From Parvularculaceae bacterium UBA4496 (GTDB lineage: Bacteria; Pseudomonadota; Alphaproteobacteria; Caulobacterales; Parvularculaceae), in NCBI GenBank assembly GCA_002388885.1, contig DGNI01000033.1, positions 1 to 8,642 of the forward strand: a stretch of DNA of 8,642 bases, written 5' to 3'. A program made the position numbers and the translations under genes. Positions within the stretch are counted from its first letter, which is position 1, and every line of letters begins with the position of its first letter. Of the stretch, positions 1 to 6,935 are shown one piece after another. The notes beneath the pieces were generated by a model. The model was given only the letters and a program-made list of their open reading frames with translations, searched no databases and was not told where the DNA came from.

Positions 1-254
1 GGGTCCGTATCCTCGAACGTCGCCCGAAACCGTTCCGGTGAACGCCGAGCGGCCTCGCGAGCCAGCCGGTCAAACCAGCGCCAACGGCGGCGCATCTTCA
101 AGATAAGAGGCCGGGCCGCGGGATTTGCGGCAGCGATCATGATCAACCCTAGGACCACGAGCGGTATACCCAACGGAAGGGGAGAAATGGCCGCTATAAC
201 GCCGTAGAATGCCAGCAAAACTCCAACAATTGTGGTTGCGACACGGGCGATCAT
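1..254 (-). CDS. Small two-helix membrane protein, 3' end outside the window
   Basis: An open frame runs from an ATG at 254-252 leftward to the window edge without a stop, giving 84 complete codons. The visible protein has two hydrophobic stretches, about residues 5-24 and 26-47. They are joined by a tight Pro/Gly turn (SPLPLGIP, residues 24-31) and followed by a strongly basic segment (KMRRRWRW, residues 53-60) and a charged tail. By the positive-inside rule both termini would be cytoplasmic. An AGGAG sequence lies 11 nt before the ATG, a usable though somewhat long Shine-Dalgarno spacing. The layout (helix, PLP/PGP turn, helix, basic tail) recalls small PGPGW-like putative transmembrane proteins, but I cannot assign a family with confidence. 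It is divergent from the HD-domain gene. No function can be given. Confidence 0.6.
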   Translation of the reverse strand, partial: MIARVATTIVGVLLAFYGVIAAISPLPLGIPLVVLGLIMIAAANPAARPLILKMRRRWRWFDRLAREAARRSPERFRATFEDTD

Positions 255-299
255 CTTGTTTGCGGCTCCTAATCAGCTGTTCTTTTAGCAGTTTCTGCC

Positions 300-329
300 T
301 TGAGCGATTCTGTATGCAAGATGTATTGT
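300..329 (+). promoter_or_regulatory. Candidate sigma70-type promoter for the HD-domain gene
   Basis: TTGAGC at 300-305 and TATTGT at 324-329 are separated by 18 nt, each matching four of six positions of the -35 and -10 consensus. Transcription would start near 336, giving a leader of about 28 nt before the ATG at 364. The fit is moderate and rests on sequence alone. If correct, the GTG at 328 lies inside the promoter and cannot be the start codon. Confidence 0.35.
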
Positions 330-363
330 GCCGCAAAAGTCCACATACAATTGGGGATTCCTC

Positions 364-966
364 ATGCCGGACCATGGAGATATCACTGCACCGCGCGCAA
401 AATTCCGCGCCATGACAGAGGGCACGCAAGAAGACTGGCAAACGATCGCCAGCCAGTTCATTCCGTTCGCAGCCAATGGGGGCAAACGCATCCTTGACCA
501 CTTGCGAATTTCAAGCGGCGATTACGGCGGGTTTCCAGTCGATCGTTTTGAGCATTGCCTGCAGACAGCGACCCGCGCCTATAAAGACGGCCGGGATGAA
601 GAATATGTCGTCTGCGCGTTGCTGCACGATATTGGCGATACGCTTGGGGCCTATAATCATCCCGACATTGCAGCGGCTATCCTGAAACCGTTTATTTCGG
701 AAAAAAATCACTGGATGGTCGAAAAGCACGGTATTTTTCAAGGCTACTATTTTTTCCATTACATAGGCATGGACCGCGATATGCGCGAACAGTATCGCGG
801 ACATGAGTACTTCCAGCATACGCTTGAATTTTGTGAAAAGTATGATCAAGCGGCGTTCGATCCTGACTATGAATCTATGCCGCTTGAAGCCTTTGAGCCA
901 ATGGTATTGAAATTATTCCAGGCGCCCAAGAATTCCATGTATGGTTCGGCGTTGGCAGATACTTAA
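364..966 (+). CDS. HD-domain metalloprotein, COG4341-type predicted phosphohydrolase or PhnZ-like oxygenase
   Basis: This 200-residue soluble protein carries a complete HD-type metal site: H64-x-x-Q67 (EHCLQ), H88-D89 (LLHDIGDTL), H99 (YNHPDI), H116 and H122 (NHWMVEKHG) and D161 (KYDQ). The HxxQ followed by HD and further histidines resembles PhnZ and related mixed-valent di-iron oxygenases, as well as the family annotated 'predicted HD phosphohydrolase' (COG4341). The substrate is unknown, and phosphonate genes are not visible nearby. The ATG at 364 is chosen because GGGGA at 352-356 sits 7 nt upstream. A GTG at 328 is in frame but lies in the probable promoter, and an ATG at 412 lacks a ribosome site. 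Length is about normal for the family as I recall it. The gene converges on the TonB receptor gene. Confidence 0.85.
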   Translation: MPDHGDITAPRAKFRAMTEGTQEDWQTIASQFIPFAANGGKRILDHLRISSGDYGGFPVDRFEHCLQTATRAYKDGRDEEYVVCALLHDIGDTLGAYNHPDIAAAILKPFISEKNHWMVEKHGIFQGYYFFHYIGMDRDMREQYRGHEYFQHTLEFCEKYDQAAFDPDYESMPLEAFEPMVLKLFQAPKNSMYGSALADT

Positions 967-969
967 GAA

Positions 970-997
970 GCGCCCCAGCGACATAGCGCCGGGGCGC
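970..997. terminator. Hairpin between two convergent genes
   Basis: GCGCCCC at 970-976 pairs with GGGGCGC at 991-997. After one A/C mismatch the stem continues with GCG (978-980) and CGC (987-989) around a 6-nt loop. It lies 4 nt after the HD gene stop and 21 nt after the receptor gene stop. On the minus strand the stem is followed by TTCTT. On the plus strand no U-run follows directly. It probably terminates the receptor transcript best and may serve both. Confidence 0.55.
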
Positions 998-1017
998 AAA
1001 TAAATGTCTGACCTTCT

Positions 1018-3270
1018 TTAGTTCGTCCTCAAGGTGAGCTGGAAACCGACAACTCGAGGCTCATTCACGAAGCCGGTGAGGTTGTTGAAGTCGATTCCTC
1101 CTTTAAGATTCTCCGCATCGAGAATGTTACGGGCGAAAAAGGCCGCCTCATAAACGCCGCTATTAGCACGATAGCCAAGACGAACGCCGCCTTCCGTGTT
1201 GCCGCTAGATCGGAACTCCGCCGTTTCGTAAAGCAAGAAGTTCGTCTCTCCCTGAATAGCCCAGTCGGTGTTCACAAAGAACTCGCCGTGGTCGTTAAAG
1301 GGATGCGTATATTCGGCAAACGCGTTGAAAGTTAGTTCCGGCGCGTTCGGGAACGGGTTGCCGTCGATCAGGGCCTGATTGAGTCCGTTTAACGGATCCA
1401 ATACCGTACATAGTCCGGATCCACAGGGCGCTGTCGCCAGCATGTCATCTCTTATTTCAGTGTTGTTGTAACTAAAGCCTGCGCTGACGAAGAAATTATC
1501 CGCCAGCAATGCTTCAGCATCGACTTCAAAACCCCAGCCAACACCTTCATCCGCATTGACGACCTGATTCGTGTTCATGGCGCCGCCGATAATCGAAAAC
1601 TGCTGATCATCCACTGTGTAATAGTAAAAATTTGCATTCAAACGCGCGCGGTTCTCTGCAAATTCTGATTTGAAGCCGCCTTCAAATGAAAGAATTGTTT
1701 CGGAGGTGGCAACAGTTTGCGGGTCCGTCGTGCCGGAGAATGCGGCGAATGCAACGTCACGCCCCTGAATTGTCGGACCGCGGAAGCCACGGGCGACGCG
1801 TCCATAGATATTGAGGCCGTCTGCAACACGATACAGAGCACTTACATCCCAACTGAAGTCTTCATCATCAGCTGATGTCGGATTGACCGTCACACCTGGG
1901 GGCAGAAGCACAGCGTCAAAATCTCTGTCATCTTCAGTGTAACGTGCGCCGGCGGTCAGCGTCAGCCGATCTGACAGATCATAGCTCGCCTGACCAAATA
2001 TCGCCCAGCTGTCATTCTCGTGCCGCAAAGTTGTCAATGGTGGAAATCCGGGGCCGAACGTCGATACTAACGCATCAGAGTCGAAATAATAAAATCCGAA
2101 TTGCCAGTCGAAGATATTGTCTCCGTTTGACGCAATCCTAATTTCCTGCGTGAACTGATCGAGGTCGTCGATTGAGTCTTGAGTTTCAGCCGGGAACGCA
2201 ATTGTATCCTGGAAGAACGGCGGGGAGGGAGGGCTCATCGGGTCGAAGAACGAATTTGCGCCTACAAAACCGCCGTCAATATCTCCAAGACTGAAGCTTT
2301 CCGCGTTTTCGAACGCTGTAATCGACGTCAATGTAACGCCGCCGAAATCCCAATCCACTTTTGCGGAGCCGCCCCAGCCTTCGGCCGTCTGCGGGTTGTT
2401 CTGGCCGCCATCATAGGCCACCGTATCCCGATCGAAATTATTCGGGTCCAATCCGCCGCCTTGCTGAATGGCGTTGGCACGGAAGAGGGCGGATGTGCCT
2501 TCATAGTCACGGCCATGGACGTTCAAAAGTATGCTTAACTGATCGCCCGGCGTGAATAAAAGTTGTAGACGGCCGGCGAGTTCTTCGTACCCGCCCATAA
2601 CATCGTCTTCGTTCGTAAACGCGTTATCGACCCAATCATCACGGCGCTGGTAAAGACCGGAAACGCGAACCGACAACAGGTCCTGCACAAGCGGGCCGCC
2701 AACGCCGGCTTGAGCTGTCACCGTATTGAATGTGCCGTAAGCAATCTGACCAATCGCTTCAAACTCATCGGTAGGCTTGCGCGTTGTGAATTTTACGACA
2801 CCTGCGGGCGTGTTGCGTCCGAACAGCGTGCCTTGCGGGCCGCGGGAAACTTCAACTTGCTGAACATCAAACAATGGTGCGCTTTTGAGAACTACATTTT
2901 CCTGCACCACCTCGTCCATAACAATGGAAACAGGTTGCGAAGCGGCGACGTCGAAGTCGACGTTGCCTAAACCGCGAATGTAAAACCGCGGCGCCAGTCG
3001 CCCGTTCGAGGATTCCGCGTACAGGCTCGGAATACGCGCAGCGAGCGCCAGAATATCTTCGCCGGCCGCCTGAATGGCCGCAAAGCGTTCGTCCGACATC
3101 GTCTCAACAGAGATCGGCACTTCCTGTTGGTTCTCCTCACGCTTTTGCGTGGTTACGATGATGGTGTCCAGCCCCTGGTCCTGCGCAAGCGCACTTGTTG
3201 CGCAAGTGAGCGCAGCTGCTGACGTGCCCGCCGCGAGCAGCGCCCGCGTAGAGATATGTAATTTTGTCAT
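1018..3270 (-). CDS. TonB-dependent outer-membrane receptor
   Basis: This 750-residue protein has a signal peptide (residues 1-29, cleavage after ALA), a TonB-box-like segment (DTIIVTTQKREE, about 35-46) and a plug domain (about 50-165). The plug has the typical PRFYIRGLG (94-102) and VEVSRGPQGTLFGRNTPAG (139-157) motifs. A 22-strand beta-barrel is expected for the rest. C-GSGL-C near the C-terminal third may form a disulfide in an extracellular loop. The protein ends in TLRTN rather than the usual aromatic residue. Such receptors import siderophores, vitamins, sugars or peptides using TonB/ExbBD; the substrate cannot be read from sequence. The ATG at 3270 is chosen over an in-frame start 40 codons upstream because GGGAA precedes it by about 7 nt and the signal peptide begins here. 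It lies downstream of, and in the same direction as, the aminotransferase/sulfotransferase pair. Confidence 0.92.
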   Translation of the reverse strand: MTKLHISTRALLAAGTSAAALTCATSALAQDQGLDTIIVTTQKREENQQEVPISVETMSDERFAAIQAAGEDILALAARIPSLYAESSNGRLAPRFYIRGLGNVDFDVAASQPVSIVMDEVVQENVVLKSAPLFDVQQVEVSRGPQGTLFGRNTPAGVVKFTTRKPTDEFEAIGQIAYGTFNTVTAQAGVGGPLVQDLLSVRVSGLYQRRDDWVDNAFTNEDDVMGGYEELAGRLQLLFTPGDQLSILLNVHGRDYEGTSALFRANAIQQGGGLDPNNFDRDTVAYDGGQNNPQTAEGWGGSAKVDWDFGGVTLTSITAFENAESFSLGDIDGGFVGANSFFDPMSPPSPPFFQDTIAFPAETQDSIDDLDQFTQEIRIASNGDNIFDWQFGFYYFDSDALVSTFGPGFPPLTTLRHENDSWAIFGQASYDLSDRLTLTAGARYTEDDRDFDAVLLPPGVTVNPTSADDEDFSWDVSALYRVADGLNIYGRVARGFRGPTIQGRDVAFAAFSGTTDPQTVATSETILSFEGGFKSEFAENRARLNANFYYYTVDDQQFSIIGGAMNTNQVVNADEGVGWGFEVDAEALLADNFFVSAGFSYNNTEIRDDMLATAPCGSGLCTVLDPLNGLNQALIDGNPFPNAPELTFNAFAEYTHPFNDHGEFFVNTDWAIQGETNFLLYETAEFRSSGNTEGGVRLGYRANSGVYEAAFFARNILDAENLKGGIDFNNLTGFVNEPRVVGFQLTLRTN

Positions 3271-3353
3271 GTGATATTCCCGATCATGCGTTGCTGCCAA
3301 CATCCATTCATTCGGATGGCCTCGGAGACCAGATATTAAGCATAATTGAAGCC

Positions 3354-3381
3354 ATTGTATCCGGTATTTACAGCTACTCAG
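3354..3381 (-). promoter_or_regulatory. Weak candidate promoter for the TonB receptor gene
   Basis: Read on the minus strand, TACAAT (3359-3354, five of six -10 bases) is preceded by 16 nt and CTGAGT (3381-3376, a poor -35). It would give a leader of about 75-80 nt. The 150-nt gap before the receptor shows no clear terminator, so the gene may also be reached by read-through from the sulfotransferase gene. A short CATCC/GGATG inverted repeat at 3301-3318 lies in the would-be leader. Confidence 0.22.
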
Positions 3382-3420
3382 TCGCATCAAACCCGACCGT
3401 TGCGAAAATACATCATGACT

Positions 3421-4134
3421 TTATGCGGTCAGGCGACGCTCGTAAAAAAACGCGTAATCCTCCGTGCATTTCTGGGCAAGGCTTTCCAATTCCGGCGACA
3501 ACGCAATCTGTTTTTCCACATACGGCTTGAAGCCGGTCGAGCTCTGGACTGCGTCATACCAGTGCGGCGCCCACACGCCGTCACTGTCCCGCGAGCCTGC
3601 CGGCCAGTTCAGCATCTTAATGGAGAACGGAATCTCCAGCGCATTGCAAAGTGCGCTCAATATCTTTTGTGGCGACTTCAGAATATCGGTTGCATCGACA
3701 ATGGGAGAGGGGGTGCTCTCGAACAAGCGCCGCTGGATTCTGTAGCTCTCAATTATCGGCGTGACGTCATCGTGTTTGTTGTCATATGAGGCGATCATCG
3801 CACGGGGGTCACGGATGAGGTGGAAGACTCGCGCATTTTCAAACCAATGGAAATTGGGCGCCCAGGAAAAGTGAAATGCAATGTGCTTTTCGAAAGAATA
3901 GGCGGCCCTTTTATCCGCTTGCTCAAGCTGCAACGCGACTGCTTTCCAGTCAGTAGATTGCGAGCGCAATACGTCGTCACGCATCGGATGATTGGCGCCG
4001 CTTTCCTTCAGAAAACAAGCGTAAAACGGTTCATCATTAACAATAGTGTCAGAGCGGTTTTCGAAAGCCCGCATCATCGTCGTTGAAAGGTTGCGCGGAC
4101 CCGAAAGCATAGCAATCCGTACTGGCTTCGTCAC
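3421..4134 (-). CDS. Sulfotransferase-like P-loop protein, partner of the aminotransferase
   Basis: This 237-residue cytoplasmic protein has the two PAPS-binding signatures of the sulfotransferase fold. An N-terminal phosphate loop (MLSGPRNLSTTMM, residues 9-21) corresponds to the 5'-phosphosulfate-binding loop. HLIRDPRAMIASY (105-117), with R108 and S116, corresponds to the 3'-phosphate-binding motif. DEPFYA (34-39) follows the loop, a position often near the acceptor site. No membrane segment is seen. The GTG at 4134 begins 4 nt after the aminotransferase stop, and its N-terminus (MTKPVRIAML) puts the P-loop directly after the first strand. A TTG at 4155 is in frame but has GGAAG immediately adjacent, which is poor spacing. 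The arrangement implies translational coupling to the aminotransferase. The acceptor is unknown, and sulfation activity is family inference, not shown. Confidence 0.8.
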   Translation of the reverse strand: MTKPVRIAMLSGPRNLSTTMMRAFENRSDTIVNDEPFYACFLKESGANHPMRDDVLRSQSTDWKAVALQLEQADKRAAYSFEKHIAFHFSWAPNFHWFENARVFHLIRDPRAMIASYDNKHDDVTPIIESYRIQRRLFESTPSPIVDATDILKSPQKILSALCNALEIPFSIKMLNWPAGSRDSDGVWAPHWYDAVQSSTGFKPYVEKQIALSPELESLAQKCTEDYAFFYERRLTA

Positions 4135-4138
4135 TTCG

Positions 4139-5071
4139 TTATCGCCCGCGTGCAACTTCCGTCTTTATACGGTCTTTATATAACTTCTGTAATTTTTCTA
4201 CGGACGGCCCGCGCTCCTTGGTGAGGCTGCGCCCATCGACTTCCGTTACGGGCGATACGCCAGCGAAAGTGCCGGTGATGAATGCTTCGTCGGCTCCATA
4301 AACATCGTGCAGTGAGAAGTTTTTTTCAAAAACCGGTATGCTGTTTTCTCTGGCGAGATCAAGGACGATGCTACGTGTGATGCCCCCGAGGCAATAATCG
4401 CCCGTAGATGTCCAGATTTCTCCGTCACGAACAAGAAAAAAGTGCGTGGAGTTACACGTCGCAATAAACCCTTGCGGGTCGAGCATTAGTGCTTCGTCGG
4501 CCCCGGCCTTGGTTGCCTGAATGCAGGCAAGAATACAGTTCAATTTCGAATGGGAATTCAGTTTCGGATCCTGCACATCGGGAAACCCGCGTCGGATATG
4601 CACTGTAAACAACCGAGCGCCAGCGGTCGCCGTCGATGGGGCAGGACGCTTGAATTCCGGAATGATGACGATTGTAGCCGGAGAAATAGTCGCGCGCGGA
4701 TCCTGATAGGGCGTCGACTTGACGCCGCGGGTCACCATCAGGCGGACATGGACATCTTCATGAGCATTATTGGCGTCAAGGCATTGATAAAGTCGTTGCG
4801 TGAGCTCAGTGCGGGTAACGCCAATATCAAAATCAAGCGTCTTCGCTCCATTGTAAAGGCGCTTGAGATGCCGCTCCAGAAACGCGATAACACCTTTTCC
4901 GTCAGGTCCGGCATGCACACGCAGGCCTTCCCATACGCCGTCGCCCAGAACAAACCCCGAATCGAAAACTGATACTTTTGCCTCCGAGCGGGGAATAAGC
5001 TCGCCATTGATATCGATCTGGATCGACTCATTTCTAGGGTCCGGGTCGAATGCATGAGTTGAGTATGTCAT
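4139..5071 (-). CDS. Class IV (fold-type IV) aminotransferase-like protein, BCAT/D-amino-acid-transaminase superfamily
   Basis: This 310-residue protein has the overall class IV layout. VFDSGFVLGDGVWEGLRV (35-52) is the small-domain entry motif, RHLKRLYNGAK (67-77) is a helix with basic residues, LGGITR (228-233) is the PLP-phosphate loop, and DEAFITGTFAGVSPVTEVDGR (261-281) is the C-terminal core. The superfamily transfers amino groups between branched-chain or D-amino acids and 2-oxo acids using PLP. Oddly, the usual catalytic segment DP-x-x-K-x-L-N reads DPKLNSHSKLN (168-178). This places Asn172 where the Schiff-base lysine is expected, with lysines at 170 and 176. The usual A-E-G-T reads A204-T205-C206-N207, losing the glutamate that contacts the PLP nitrogen. 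I recall relatives with similar motifs, so this is probably a subfamily trait rather than decay. No strong Shine-Dalgarno precedes the ATG, but no better start exists. Confidence 0.87.
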   Translation of the reverse strand: MTYSTHAFDPDPRNESIQIDINGELIPRSEAKVSVFDSGFVLGDGVWEGLRVHAGPDGKGVIAFLERHLKRLYNGAKTLDFDIGVTRTELTQRLYQCLDANNAHEDVHVRLMVTRGVKSTPYQDPRATISPATIVIIPEFKRPAPSTATAGARLFTVHIRRGFPDVQDPKLNSHSKLNCILACIQATKAGADEALMLDPQGFIATCNSTHFFLVRDGEIWTSTGDYCLGGITRSIVLDLARENSIPVFEKNFSLHDVYGADEAFITGTFAGVSPVTEVDGRSLTKERGPSVEKLQKLYKDRIKTEVARGR

Positions 5072-5112
5072 GAGATGTTACTTTTATCGCAGGTATGTTT
5101 TTGGGTTGCCCG

Positions 5113-5126
5113 ATGATTGCAATCAT
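5113..5126. promoter_or_regulatory. Perfect 14-bp palindrome, candidate operator
   Basis: ATGATTGCAATCAT is a perfect inverted repeat. Its centre lies 48 nt before the aminotransferase ATG and 49 nt before the aminopeptidase GTG, the middle of a 97-nt divergent gap. Size, symmetry and placement suit the site of a dimeric regulator that controls both genes. The regulator is unknown, and I saw no second copy in the window. Confidence 0.4.
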
Positions 5127-5168
5127 TTATCGTGAGTAAAAGAAATTCGATATTCAAGGGGATAAAAC

Positions 5169-6689
5169 GTGCGCCTCATCTGCATAGCTCTGCTTTCCGT
5201 ATTTGTTACGTCATCTGCTTTCGCGCAAAGAGCAATCGACTTCACCGCGAATATCGAGCCCGATGACGCTGTCATCATCGCTATGCGTAATACAGCACTG
5301 CCGCAAGCGGTCAGACAAGCCGTCGGCGCGGAAGTTGCAACCCGGCTGGAGCGGGGAATAGGGCGCGCAGGATTTACGGGCGAGGCCGGCGCAACCACCA
5401 GTTTCCTTAGCGGCGACGCGGCATTTGGCGAAGTGCATCTGATTGGGGTCGGCGAGGGAGACCTGACCCGGCGGGATTGGGAAAACTTTGGCGGACGAGC
5501 TGGATCCCTTGCAAAAGCAAGCAAGGCGACGCGCGTTGCGGTTTTTGCTAATGGCTCCAGTAGTAACGCCATAATAGATAGCGCTTTCGGCAGCGCTGTC
5601 GGTCAATACAGCTTTGATAAATACAAGAGCGACCCGGAAGTGGTCACCGGATCAATTGTCTTTTTCACGCAAGATATAGATGCGGCACGCAATTCATACA
5701 ACGCGCAACGACGACATCTTGCAGACGCCGTCAGCTGGGTGCGCGACATGCAGTCGGAGCCCGCCAACATTCTTTATCCGGAAGAGTTTGTACTAAGAAC
5801 GAGGGCGCTTTTTCACGGCGTGTCACGCGTTTCCCTGAATGTACTTGACGTTAGAGATATGGAACGGCTCGGCATGGGCGCAATCCTAGGCGTTGGTAAG
5901 GGCAGTGAACGTCCGCCGCGTATTTTGATCGTTCGGTATAATGGCGGACCGCAAGATGCTGCGCCAATCGTTTTTGCAGGCAAGGGCATTACCTTTGACT
6001 CCGGCGGAATTTCCATAAAATCCAATGACGGGATGTGGGCAATGAAAACGGATATGACCGGCGCTGCCGTTGTTATGGGGGCCGTTTCATCGCTCGCAAA
6101 ATCGCGCGCGCCAGTTAACGTCATCGCAATCGCTGCGCTGGCTGAAAACATGCCCGGCGGAGGCGCGCAACGGCCCGGAGACGTCGTACGCACGATGTCA
6201 GGCAAGACTATCGAGATAATGTCCACTGACGCTGAAGGCCGACTCGTTTTATCGGACGCCGTCTGGTACGCGCAGGAGCAGTATAATCCGATCCTCTTGG
6301 TCGATGTCGCGACATTAACAGGGTCCGTGGGCCGCGCTCTTGGCGATGAATATGCGGGCCTTTTTGCGCGCGACGACGAAATCGCGACTCGCCTCACAAG
6401 TGCTGCAGACGTTGCCGGCGAAGACCTGTGGCGCCTGCCTCTGCATCCAAATCATGACGCGCAAATCAAGTCCGTGATCGCGGATGTCAAAAACAGCAAT
6501 ACGGGCTCGCCGGGCGCGAGTACAGGTGCGGCATTCATCGGCGCTTTTATCAAGCCAGAAACGCCGTGGGCGCATCTGGACATTGCAGGGGTCAGTTGGC
6601 TTGCGGAACCGGCTCCAACGGTCCCAGCAGGTGCGTCAGGATTTGGCGTGCGGCTTCTCGATCAGTTAGCCCGAGATAGTGCTCAGTAA
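5169..6689 (+). CDS. Exported leucyl aminopeptidase, peptidase family M17
   Basis: This 506-residue protein is of normal M17 length and removes N-terminal residues from peptides with a two-metal site. All PepA-type catalytic positions are present: K272 and D277 (GKGITFDSGG), K284 (ISIK), D295 (MKTDMTGAA), and D354, E356 and R358 (STDAEGRLVLSDA). Spacing is identical to E. coli PepA with a +2 offset. The N-terminus is a clear signal peptide (MRLICIALLSVFVTSSAFAQ), with cleavage likely after AFA, so the enzyme should act in the periplasm, unlike cytoplasmic PepA. The N-terminal domain (about 22-175) is poorly conserved, as usual for the family. The GTG start is supported by AAGGGGA at 5156-5162, 6 nt upstream. 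The gene stands alone on the plus strand, divergent from the aminotransferase, and ends about 100 nt before a strong terminator. Confidence 0.93.
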   Translation: MRLICIALLSVFVTSSAFAQRAIDFTANIEPDDAVIIAMRNTALPQAVRQAVGAEVATRLERGIGRAGFTGEAGATTSFLSGDAAFGEVHLIGVGEGDLTRRDWENFGGRAGSLAKASKATRVAVFANGSSSNAIIDSAFGSAVGQYSFDKYKSDPEVVTGSIVFFTQDIDAARNSYNAQRRHLADAVSWVRDMQSEPANILYPEEFVLRTRALFHGVSRVSLNVLDVRDMERLGMGAILGVGKGSERPPRILIVRYNGGPQDAAPIVFAGKGITFDSGGISIKSNDGMWAMKTDMTGAAVVMGAVSSLAKSRAPVNVIAIAALAENMPGGGAQRPGDVVRTMSGKTIEIMSTDAEGRLVLSDAVWYAQEQYNPILLVDVATLTGSVGRALGDEYAGLFARDDEIATRLTSAADVAGEDLWRLPLHPNHDAQIKSVIADVKNSNTGSPGASTGAAFIGAFIKPETPWAHLDIAGVSWLAEPAPTVPAGASGFGVRLLDQLARDSAQ

Positions 6690-6784
6690 AGGCTGAATCC
6701 AATATTGATTTAAATTTTAGGCAAATCCTGCAACCCGCCAGTTAATCGCACAATTTATATTGTCGCAAATAATTACGAGTTGAA

Positions 6785-6935
6785 TATATAAAAATGCGCC
6801 GGCTGCATCGCGGTGCAAACGGCGCATTTTCATGAGACCAAGGCCAGCCCCCGGAAGGCTCTCTCCCCCAGTTTGGCCCTGGAAGCGGTATTCTCCCATC
6901 GATAAAAGCAAGATAAGCCTCCTCAGCAGCCCGCT
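6785..6935 (-). ncRNA. Structured 3' region: long UTR or small RNA
   Basis: On the minus strand, between the regulator's stop and the terminator, there is a second stem made of arms 6874-6882 and 6838-6846. It has nine pairs including one G-U. The G-U would be an A-C mismatch if the plus strand were transcribed, so the fold favours a minus-strand RNA. An inner GCC/GGC hairpin sits within it. A GAGGAGG motif lies upstream (about 6917-6923). The region could be the regulator's 3' UTR, a 3'-end-derived small RNA, or an independent one. A 78-codon frame over 6953-6717 crosses the terminator stem and resembles no protein I know. No known RNA family is recognised. The rest of the gap, 6690-6784, is AT-rich and holds only a short ACAAT/ATTGT repeat at 6750-6763. 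Confidence 0.3.
6791..6830. terminator. Strong bidirectional rho-independent terminator
   Basis: AAAATGCGCCG at 6791-6801 is the perfect reverse complement of CGGCGCATTTT at 6820-6830, an 11-bp stem. The 18-nt loop contains a further TGCA/TGCA pairing. The stem ends in TTTT in both directions, and on the minus strand it continues TTTTTATATATT. It lies 101 nt after the aminopeptidase stop and about 135 nt after the AraC-family gene stop, so it should close both convergent transcripts. Confidence 0.85.

Noticed and set aside
70..501. A 143-codon minus-strand frame across the divergent promoter region
   Set aside because: It overlaps the HD gene antisense and the membrane-protein gene in another frame, and its composition is atypical (many Cys and Arg). 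The frame starting at 254 has a coherent two-helix design.
3271..3390. A 40-codon N-terminal extension of the TonB receptor
   Set aside because: It would place the signal peptide inside the protein. The ATG at 3270 has a Shine-Dalgarno sequence and starts directly at the signal peptide.
4135..4155. A TTG start at 4155 for the sulfotransferase-like gene
   Set aside because: The purine-rich motif touches the codon with no spacing, and the extra residues lie outside the fold. The GTG at 4134 fits better, though neither is proven.
5813..6397. A 194-codon minus-strand frame inside the aminopeptidase gene
   Set aside because: It is antisense to a fully conserved catalytic domain and is rich in Ser, Pro and Arg, typical of a shadow frame.
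6750..6763. ACAAT-TTAT-ATTGT inverted repeat after the aminopeptidase gene
   Set aside because: It is a short repeat in AT-rich sequence downstream of a gene, with no promoter nearby that it could control.
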